From Verrucomicrobiota bacterium (GTDB taxonomy: Bacteria; Verrucomicrobiota; Verrucomicrobiia; Opitutales; Opitutaceae), in the NCBI GenBank assembly GCA_023410155.1, contig JAEYQF010000091.1, positions 1 through 13,042 of the forward strand: 13,042 nucleotides of DNA, in the 5' to 3' direction. Shown one piece after another: positions 1-6,411 of this stretch. Made by a program: the position numbers and the translations under genes. A model generated the notes under the pieces. The model saw only the letters and a program-made list of their open reading frames with translations. It had not been told where the DNA came from and made no database searches. Within the stretch, counting starts at the first letter, position 1; each line of letters opens with the position of its first letter.

Positions 1-10
1 CCCGCCAGCG

Positions 11-1294
11 TCAACGGGCGAAGGGGTGGGCCGAGTGGGCATCTTCCCTCGCCGGGAGGTAAATCGTGAAACGCGTGCCCTCGCCGAGGGTCGTCTTTAC
101 CTGGATGAGGCCGTGGTGATGACGGACGAGTCGAGTGACGATCGCCAGGCCGAGCCCGGTGCCGGCTTCTTCCTTGGTAGTGAAATAAGCCTCGAAGATG
201 CGCGACAGCACATCGCGGGGGATACCGGCGCCCTGATCGATCACGGAGACGGCAGCAAGGGGCCCGGTGTTGTCAAAGGAATCGAGTCCGATGAAGCGTT
301 CGGTGGGCGTGTCGTGGAAGGTATCGATGGGCAGCTTTGTGTCGAAACGCTCGGCGGTGATGAACACGGTCTGCGGCTTGGCGGACGCTTGGAAGGCGTT
401 GATCGTGAGATTGAGCAGGATCTGGATCATCTCCGTGCCGCCGATTTTCGCCGCTGCGTCACGATCCAGTCGTTTGGCGATCAGCGTGCCGCCGCGCAAC
501 GTGGGATGGTTGCGCATCAGCGTCTGCACGTCTTCGATCACCTGATTGACCGAGACTTCAGGGTCGGCGGCCGAGCGTTTGTTCACGAAGCGCAGGTAGC
601 GGCGCATGATCGCCGAACAGGTGGTGACCTGCTTGGAGAGAAGCGCGACCTCTTGCTTCACCGCATCGAGATCGGCGCCGTGCAGCGAACCGACCTTGCT
701 CAAGCGGTGCAGGAGCAGATCGACATACCCGGCGATGATGGTGAGCGGATTATTGATGTCGTGAAGCGCACCCGCGTAGATTTCGGATGTGGTGCGGGCG
801 ACTTCTTCGCGCAGGGCCGAGTCGTGAAGCTGGTCGGAGAGAGCCTTGAGACGTTCCTCGGTGGAGGAGACGGTTTCGGAGATCCGCCGGAGATGCAGCG
901 CATGGCCGACCGCTTCGCGAATCGTCGCCAAGTCGAATGGTTTGCTCAGGTAATCGCATGCGCCGAGGCGCAGGGCCTGGCGGGCGGTCTCGATGGTCTC
1001 GTAGGCGGTGAGCATCAACACCTCGATGTGAGGATCGATCTCCTTCAATTCGCGCAGCACCTCGATCCCGGTTTTACCGGCCATGCGGATGTCGAGAATC
1101 GCGACATGCACCGGGTGTTCGCGCGCAAACGCGAGTGCCTTGTCGCCATGGTCGAAGGCGTGCACCTGGAAATCCTGCTTGAACACCATCCGCAGCGACT
1201 GACGCGGGCCCTCTTCGTCGTCGACGATGAGAAGATTGGGCAACGTGACAGCGGCCTTTGGAGCCTGAACGGGCGGCGGTGCGGCAGTGATCAT
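11..1294 (-). CDS. Receiver-histidine kinase hybrid (N-terminal REC, C-terminal kinase), PhcR-like architecture
   Basis: 427 aa, soluble, no membrane segment. Residues 20-135 form a complete receiver domain: acidic pair D25/D26, phosphoacceptor D68 in AILDIRMAGKTG, T96 and K118 (SKPFD). A coiled linker (about 138-170) leads to a HisKA-type helix with H178 in GALHDINNPLTII, then an ATPase domain with N-box near 293-302 (LLNLTINAFQ), G1 box DQGAGIP (353-359), F box and G2 box GTGLGLAIV (378-386). All kinase motifs look intact. A loop of about 30 residues (318-346) separates N-box and G1 box. REC-first, kinase-last order means it probably receives phosphate from another kinase and passes the signal through its own kinase domain. 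PhcR of Ralstonia has this order, but the family match rests on architecture only. Last gene of the leftward operon, 31 bp after the FadL gene. Starts at ATG with no visible Shine-Dalgarno. It holds the only receiver in the window with a phosphorylatable Asp. Confidence 0.9.
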   Translation of the reverse strand: MITAAPPPVQAPKAAVTLPNLLIVDDEEGPRQSLRMVFKQDFQVHAFDHGDKALAFAREHPVHVAILDIRMAGKTGIEVLRELKEIDPHIEVLMLTAYETIETARQALRLGACDYLSKPFDLATIREAVGHALHLRRISETVSSTEERLKALSDQLHDSALREEVARTTSEIYAGALHDINNPLTIIAGYVDLLLHRLSKVGSLHGADLDAVKQEVALLSKQVTTCSAIMRRYLRFVNKRSAADPEVSVNQVIEDVQTLMRNHPTLRGGTLIAKRLDRDAAAKIGGTEMIQILLNLTINAFQASAKPQTVFITAERFDTKLPIDTFHDTPTERFIGLDSFDNTGPLAAVSVIDQGAGIPRDVLSRIFEAYFTTKEEAGTGLGLAIVTRLVRHHHGLIQVKTTLGEGTRFTIYLPAREDAHSAHPFAR

Positions 1295-1325
1295 GATGGC
1301 AGTGCGACGATGCGCAGGTGGGACT

Positions 1326-2543
1326 CTAGAAATACCAGCTGACTGAGAGCGAGACCGCGTTGATGCTATTATCGTAAACCCCGTCGGCGGTCGCTCCGAT
1401 CAGCGAGGGAGGACTGCCGGCCACGCGGCGGTTGCCACCGTCGGCGTAGTGCCAGGCAAGATCGGCGGAAACCCGTGCCGAGCGGTAACCTACGCCGAGG
1501 GAATAAAAGGAGCGATCGCTATCCGGCACGGCCGGCGTGTAGCTGGCGTCGGGAACAGAATTCGCGGTGAAACAATATCCTGCGCTGACAGACCAGCCGC
1601 TGGCGAAATATCGCGTGGCGCCGAACTCGTAGAAGAAATCCGACTCCCAATTGAACGGCGTGGGCAGGTCGCCGGAGCCTTTGGCGATCGTGACGGTGTT
1701 GAGCCGATCCCAATTCGTCCAATCGATGTTGACCTCGAGATTCCACTGCGGGGTGGGGCGATACGACCAGCCGGCGATGATCACCTCGGGGAAGTCGAAG
1801 GTGGCGCGCGCCGGTTCGGCGAGAGGCGCCAGCAACGTCGTGGTGGCGGTGCCGTCCATCCTGATTCGCGTCTGATGCGAGTAGCTGATGCCGAAGCTGT
1901 GCTGCGGCACCGGTTGCCACAGGACGCCGAGATTGAAGCCGGCCGCGTCGCCCTCACCGGAAAACTCAAAACGGTCGCCGGGCACGAAGCCCAGGCCGCG
2001 TCTCAAATCGGTGGATACGCGGTTGTAGGTGATCGCACCACCGAGCGAGAGTTCCGGCGTGAGCTGCCATGCGCCCGAGAGATTGTAGGTCAGGTAGGTT
2101 TGCTCGTTTTTGAGCGCGAGGGTGCGCAGCGGTGAGGAGTCGGCCCACTCGGTCGAGAGCCCAAACGGGGCGTAAATGCCGAACCCGCCGGCGAACGCGG
2201 AGCCGGTCGGATGCCAGACCGCGTAAAACGACGGCACTGCCTGATATCCGTCGTCGAGTGACGCGCTGCCCGCGGCTCCCGTGTAGTCGGAAGCCACGCT
2301 CACGGCGTAGAGGTTCGCGCTGACCGACGCTCCCTCGATCCGCGTGAGTCCCGCGGGATTATAGTAGATGGCGCTGGGATTGTCGGCGGTAGCGACGAAG
2401 GCATTGCCGCGGGCGAGCGCAAACGCGTCCTTGAATCCCACGCGTGTCCCAGAACCGCGGATACACGGCACGGACGCGATCAAGCCCGCGAGGGTAAACG
2501 CGAGCGGATGGACGGCGGAGCGAAATGATGGGTGAAGACGCAT
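1326..2543 (-). CDS. FadL/OmpP1/TodX-family outer-membrane channel for hydrophobic compounds
   Basis: 405 aa, usual size for the family. A signal peptide is likely (basic start, hydrophobic stretch about 13-27, cleavage near 30-33). The mature N-terminus resembles the FadL hatch, with small residues leading into the diagnostic NPAGL motif (62-66). The rest alternates as expected for a 14-strand barrel, with family-like patches such as GFGIYAPFGLS (120-130), the W-rich strand near 268-279 and SLGVGYR (348-354). It ends in Phe (SWYF), the usual outer-membrane barrel signal. FadL proteins pass long-chain fatty acids and other hydrophobic molecules across the outer membrane. Its position between two kinase genes, 3 bp after one and 31 bp before the other, suggests its substrate is linked to what the kinases sense, rather than general fatty-acid degradation; no beta-oxidation gene is nearby. 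The substrate cannot be read from sequence. Family is well supported, role is inference. Confidence 0.92.
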   Translation of the reverse strand: MRLHPSFRSAVHPLAFTLAGLIASVPCIRGSGTRVGFKDAFALARGNAFVATADNPSAIYYNPAGLTRIEGASVSANLYAVSVASDYTGAAGSASLDDGYQAVPSFYAVWHPTGSAFAGGFGIYAPFGLSTEWADSSPLRTLALKNEQTYLTYNLSGAWQLTPELSLGGAITYNRVSTDLRRGLGFVPGDRFEFSGEGDAAGFNLGVLWQPVPQHSFGISYSHQTRIRMDGTATTTLLAPLAEPARATFDFPEVIIAGWSYRPTPQWNLEVNIDWTNWDRLNTVTIAKGSGDLPTPFNWESDFFYEFGATRYFASGWSVSAGYCFTANSVPDASYTPAVPDSDRSFYSLGVGYRSARVSADLAWHYADGGNRRVAGSPPSLIGATADGVYDNSINAVSLSVSWYF

Positions 2544-2546
2544 GAA

Positions 2547-4580
2547 TCAGCGGGGAAAGGGGAGGCGCAGCGTGAGGTCGGGCGTGGACGGCTGCTCGCG
2601 GCGGTGCACTTCGAGCCGGCCTTGATGGGCTTCGGCGACCCGGCGGGCGATCGTCAGGCCGAGCCCGACACCGGTGTTCCGCGTGGTGTAGAAAGGTTCG
2701 GTCGCACGCGCCACCGCGTCGCCCGCAAAACCGGTGCCGCTGTCGCGGAATTCAACCAGCAGCTCGGGCGCACCGGAAGGATCGGACTCCGAGCGCACGG
2801 TGACTGAGATCTCGCGCGTGGTGCCCGCGCTGGATTGCAGGGCGTTGAGAAAGATCTCTTCGAGCGCGTGCGAGAAGCTCGCGCGGTTGCAGCGCAGGAA
2901 AACAGGCGGCAGATCGGTCTTCACCGCGAGTGTGGCTTCCCCGCCGGTGTAGGCACGGGAGCGTTCGAAGCTCGCGCGCAGCAGATCGTCCAGCGGAGTG
3001 AGCTCGGCGGCGGGCTGGTCGGAACGGGCGAGCAGCAGCATCTGGTCGGTGAATCGTTGGATCCGCTGCGTCTCGCGGCCGAGTGCGGCGCGGAGCGATT
3101 CGCGGAAATCCGGTTCGCCGATCTGCTCTTCGAAGAGCTGCGCGTGCGTGGTGAGCGGCACGAGCGAATTGCGAATCTCGTGGGCGAATCGCCGCGCGAT
3201 CACGCTGATGAGCTTCAGGTTTGAGGACTCGATTTCGGCGCGCTGCGCCGCGCGCACCTGAGTAAAATCCTCCAGCAGCAACATCCCGGTGCGCGGGGGC
3301 TTGGCGCTCGCGTCGCCCAGAGGGATGATCGTGGCCCGGCATACGCGACCGCTGCCATCGACGGCCTCGTGGAAAAACGGTTCGATCGTTGCGCCTTTCT
3401 CGACGGCCGCGTGGAGTTGCCGCGTGATCGCCGGTGCGAGGTGCGTGAGGTCGAAAGCGCCTTTCGCGCCGGCCTCCACGAAACCTTGGATCGCGCGATT
3501 GGCGTAGAGGACCTGCTGCTGGGGACCCACCACGAGTGCACCCACCGTGAGCCCATTGAGCACGTCGCCGAGGAGTTGATGGCTGCCTCGGAGCTGGTGA
3601 TGCAGCCAGCTGTTCTTCACTGCGACGCCGAGCTCCTCCAGCAGGTGATAAACGAGAAGCAGTTCGCTGTCGGAAAAATCTCCCCCGGTGATCCGCCCGC
3701 CCAGCACCGCGACACCCAGGGTGCGCTCGCGATCATTTACCGGAATCGCCACATGGCCGCCGAGCACCTCAAACTCGCGCAAAGCTTTCGCATCCGGAGC
3801 CGGGCCACCGTTCGCCTGTGCTCGAAGAATCTGTGGATGCAAGGTGAGCTGCCGGCCCAGACCGCTGCGGCGCGAAAGCGCGAAACACTCCACCAAGTCC
3901 GCCGGCAGCCCCACGGCGGCGACGCACGCCAGCCGCGTCTTGTCGACCGTGGCCCCGGTATCCGGCAGGGCGTCGTTCGCACTCGGCTCGAGGAAAATCG
4001 CGATGCGCGTCAGGCCGATCACCTCCCGCAGCTTCAGGATGAAGTGCTGCGTGAGCTGCCGGTAGTCGAGCGAGTAGCTGAGCACCTGCGAAATATCGCG
4101 CAGCACCTCCAACGCAGATGAGAGCGCCTCGTGCCGGTTGGACAGGGGGCGGGTCGGCGCGCTCTCGGTCGCGAGTTCAAATGCCTGACTTGCGGCCGCG
4201 CGGGCGGTGAGTCGCGTGAGGGCCGACGCGAGTGCGGGGACGTCCGCAGGTTGAAATAGCACGCTGTCGGCGCCAGCGGCGAGCACTCGGGTCTGGCTCT
4301 CGGCGGGCGAACCGGCGGGCAACACCACCACGAGCACGATCTCAGGTGTGGCATCCCGTGCGCACTTGATCTCCTGGGCGACGTCGTGATCCACCGTGGC
4401 CGGCAGCAGCAGACAGGCTTCGAACGCACCAGCCTTCAGCGGGCCGAGCACGTCGGACAGGCGCCGACGGTGGACGGATTGGAAGTCGGCAGACGAGGAC
4501 AGCGCAGAAGAAAGGTGCAGCGCTTGCGCAGAGTCTTCGGTGATGAGGAGAAGCCGGATCACATCCGTAGGATGGCGCAT
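2547..4580 (-). CDS. Cytoplasmic sensor histidine kinase: pseudo-receiver, GAF, PAS, HisKA, HATPase
   Basis: 677 aa from the ATG at 4580; an upstream in-frame ATG at 4772 would run into the divergent gene and adds residues of no family character. Residues 8-125 have a receiver fold but are degenerate: acidic pair E15/D16 remains, the phosphoacceptor position in FEACLLLP is L59, the Thr position is lost and the Lys position is Q110. GAF about 155-325, PAS about 335-445 (ALVVGPQQQVLYANRAI). HisKA has H467 in FAHEIRNSLVPL, with Ser where Pro is usual. The ATPase domain shows N-box FLNALQSS (577-584), G1 DSGTGF (613-618), EPFYTTR (628-634) and G2 GVGLGL (637-642), so kinase activity is likely. 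No transmembrane segment is apparent, so a cytoplasmic ligand or partner is expected. First gene of the leftward operon, transcribed away from the thioesterase-methyltransferase gene. No Shine-Dalgarno is seen. Ligand and phosphate acceptor are unknown. Confidence 0.88.
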   Translation of the reverse strand: MRHPTDVIRLLLITEDSAQALHLSSALSSSADFQSVHRRRLSDVLGPLKAGAFEACLLLPATVDHDVAQEIKCARDATPEIVLVVVLPAGSPAESQTRVLAAGADSVLFQPADVPALASALTRLTARAAASQAFELATESAPTRPLSNRHEALSSALEVLRDISQVLSYSLDYRQLTQHFILKLREVIGLTRIAIFLEPSANDALPDTGATVDKTRLACVAAVGLPADLVECFALSRRSGLGRQLTLHPQILRAQANGGPAPDAKALREFEVLGGHVAIPVNDRERTLGVAVLGGRITGGDFSDSELLLVYHLLEELGVAVKNSWLHHQLRGSHQLLGDVLNGLTVGALVVGPQQQVLYANRAIQGFVEAGAKGAFDLTHLAPAITRQLHAAVEKGATIEPFFHEAVDGSGRVCRATIIPLGDASAKPPRTGMLLLEDFTQVRAAQRAEIESSNLKLISVIARRFAHEIRNSLVPLTTHAQLFEEQIGEPDFRESLRAALGRETQRIQRFTDQMLLLARSDQPAAELTPLDDLLRASFERSRAYTGGEATLAVKTDLPPVFLRCNRASFSHALEEIFLNALQSSAGTTREISVTVRSESDPSGAPELLVEFRDSGTGFAGDAVARATEPFYTTRNTGVGLGLTIARRVAEAHQGRLEVHRREQPSTPDLTLRLPFPR

Positions 4581-4707
4581 CAAAGCGCCGCGAGCGGGCG
4601 AGGAGCAAGCGTGAAGTCCCCCGCGTGCGGCTAATTTTCGGCGGGTGGGGAGTTGTTCATTGCCATGCTCCCGGCGAATTCCCTCACTCGACGCCGCGCC
4701 GACTGAA
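4581..4707. promoter_or_regulatory. Divergent intergenic region, probable promoters for both signalling operons
   Basis: These 127 bp separate the two divergent start codons and are the only place where both operons can begin. A small AT-rich patch in GC-rich surroundings (CTAATTTT, 4631-4638) resembles a -10 element for the plus strand, but no convincing -35 partner lies at the right distance. An imperfect inverted repeat (C-run 4618-4622, G-run 4641-4650) flanks the patch. I cannot assign transcription starts or an operator from sequence alone. Co-regulation of the two operons is inferred from geometry. Confidence 0.4.
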
Positions 4708-6411
4708 ATGATCGCCGACTCCCCGCACGTCCAAGCCGGACAAATACGCACGGATTTTGTCAGCTTCCCCAATCGCGCCGGATTGAAGCTCGCGGCCTGC
4801 CTCGATCACACCGGCGATCTCCGTGGACGCCCGTGGGTCGTCGTCGCGCCAAAATATGGCGAGACGAAGAAGAACAATCTGCAGACCGCGTATTACCTGG
4901 CGCACAACGGCGTCAATGTCCTGCGCTTCGATCTCGCCAATCATGTCGGCGAGAGTGACGGACAGATGCCGTTGTTCACGATCCCTGGGGCGGTCGATGA
5001 CATCATCGCAGCCTACGATTATCTGGAGAAGGAGATCGGGATCAGCGGGGCGGGCCTGCTCGCCAACTCTCTCTCCGCGCGGATGGCGATACGTGCCACG
5101 GCCAGCGACCCCCGCATCGCGTATCTGGTGTCGCTCGTCGGCGTGGTGAACGTGCAACGCACGCTCACCATCGTTTACCAGGAAGACGTGGTGGCCAACT
5201 TCATCGCCGGCAAACGCTGGGGCGTGAACGACGTGCTCGGCTTCGACATCGATTTCGAAAACTTCCTCGGCGCTCTGGTGGCCAGCGGTCTGCACACCCT
5301 CGAGGGCACCGCGTCGGACCTGACACGCATCCAGGTGCCGGTGGGTTTTCTCTCGGCGCAGAACGACGCGTGGGTGGATCTCGCCGACGTCGAAGCGGTC
5401 GTGGCGCGCGGGCGCACGTGCGTTTTCCGGCCGATCAAGGACGCGATGCACGAGGTGCGGGAGAATCCCGAGGCCGCGGAGCGCGCGTTTCGTGAACTCG
5501 TCGCCCTTTGTCTCTCTTGGGCGCAGAAGACTGAGATCGCACCGGCCCGGGTGCTCGTGCCGGACAAGAAAGTCTACCTGCGGCAAAACAAGATCGAGCG
5601 GGACCGGTTTCGCCGGGTGAGTCCGGAACCCATCAGCGAGACGGATTTCTGGACCAAGTATCTCGGCAAATACGAGTTCTTCCAGCAGGTCGACGTTTAC
5701 CAGTATTATGTCCGCCTCATCGGCGGATTGCTCGGGCCCTTTCAGGCGCGGGACACGCTGCTCGACGCGGGCTGTGGCAATGGACTGTTCGGGGTCTGGG
5801 CGCTGCGCCATTTGCTTGAGCAGCAGCCGGAGCCGCTCGACCCGCCACCGATGTATGTGGGCATCGATCTCACGCCCAAGGGACTGCTCGATGCCCTCTC
5901 GAAGCACGACGAAATCCGCGCCGAACTGGAGCGGCTCGCTCCGGCACGCGCCACGCGCATGGGCCTCGCTTACGTCCAGATGGATCTCGATCAATTCGGC
6001 GGTTTTCGCGCGGCCGAGGAGGGGCTCGTTGATTTCGCGCCCAACACGTTCGACAAGATCTGCTGCTCCCTGCTGATCTCGTATCTGCGGCGCCCGCAGG
6101 ATCTGCTGCGGGAACTCCACCGGGTGCTCAAGCCCGGCGGTCGCATCGTCGTGACGAGCATGAAACCTTTCGCCGATTTGTCCGACCTCTACCGTCGCTA
6201 CGTGGAGAAGAACGTCTCCGACGACGAGGTCGAATCCGCGCGCGATCTGCTCCGCGCCGCCGGCAAGATAAAGGTGAAGGAGGAGCAGGGCTATTACACG
6301 TTTTTCTCCGGAGAGGAATTATGCGAGGCGATGCTCGCTGCCGGATTTCGCTCGCCGGTCGCCACGATGGGCTTCGGGAACCAGGCGACCGTGGTCTCCG
6401 CGGATAAATGA
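4708..6411 (+). CDS. LuxD-like acyl thioesterase/acyltransferase fused to a SAM-dependent methyltransferase
   Basis: 567 aa from the ATG at 4708; a GTG at 4645 would add 21 residues without family character. Residues about 10-275 are an alpha/beta hydrolase resembling LuxD, the myristoyl-ACP thioesterase of lux operons. Shared blocks are LRFDLANHVGESDG (72-85), the nucleophile motif A-N-S-L-S-A-R with S121 in AxSxS context, GVVN (145-148), NDAWVDLADV with D220, and AMHEVREN with H248, giving a complete Ser-Asp-His triad. After a linker, residues about 310-567 form a class I methyltransferase: motif I LLDAGCGNGLFG (351-362), acidic strand GIDLTP (385-390) and LKPGGRIVVTS (474-484). Both halves appear catalytically intact. 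A plausible joint reaction is release or transfer of an acyl chain from acyl-ACP or acyl-CoA, then methylation to an ester or related product; the order and the product are inference. No luxA, B, C or E genes are present. First gene of the rightward operon; its stop overlaps the next start (ATGA), implying coupled translation with a kinase. Confidence 0.88.
   Translation: MIADSPHVQAGQIRTDFVSFPNRAGLKLAACLDHTGDLRGRPWVVVAPKYGETKKNNLQTAYYLAHNGVNVLRFDLANHVGESDGQMPLFTIPGAVDDIIAAYDYLEKEIGISGAGLLANSLSARMAIRATASDPRIAYLVSLVGVVNVQRTLTIVYQEDVVANFIAGKRWGVNDVLGFDIDFENFLGALVASGLHTLEGTASDLTRIQVPVGFLSAQNDAWVDLADVEAVVARGRTCVFRPIKDAMHEVRENPEAAERAFRELVALCLSWAQKTEIAPARVLVPDKKVYLRQNKIERDRFRRVSPEPISETDFWTKYLGKYEFFQQVDVYQYYVRLIGGLLGPFQARDTLLDAGCGNGLFGVWALRHLLEQQPEPLDPPPMYVGIDLTPKGLLDALSKHDEIRAELERLAPARATRMGLAYVQMDLDQFGGFRAAEEGLVDFAPNTFDKICCSLLISYLRRPQDLLRELHRVLKPGGRIVVTSMKPFADLSDLYRRYVEKNVSDDEVESARDLLRAAGKIKVKEEQGYYTFFSGEELCEAMLAAGFRSPVATMGFGNQATVVSADK

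Noticed and set aside
26..1342. Long open frame on the plus strand opposite the receiver-kinase hybrid
   Set aside because: It mirrors a gene with full receiver and kinase motifs. The translated product is rich in Arg, Asp, Gly and His with no family pattern, as expected from the antisense of a GC-rich gene.
4617..4651. C-run/G-run inverted repeat around the AT patch as a terminator or riboswitch
   Set aside because: Pairing is imperfect with a 16-base loop, and it lies upstream of both divergent genes, so neither role is supported.
4645..4707. GTG at 4645 as the start of the fusion enzyme
   Set aside because: The extra 21 residues have no counterpart in LuxD-like proteins, and the ATG at 4708 sits just before the conserved region.
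4580..4772. Upstream ATG at 4772 as the start of the cytoplasmic kinase
   Set aside because: It would overlap the divergent enzyme gene by 65 bp and add 64 residues with no domain character; the ATG at 4580 directly precedes the receiver-like fold.
4708..5540. A bioluminescence (lux) operon
   Set aside because: Only the LuxD-like half is present; there are no luciferase (luxA/B) or reductase/synthetase (luxC/E) genes in the window.
4684..6120. 478-codon open frame antisense to the thioesterase-methyltransferase gene
   Set aside because: The sense frame has two complete enzyme domains; the antisense product shows no motif and runs past the divergent promoter region.
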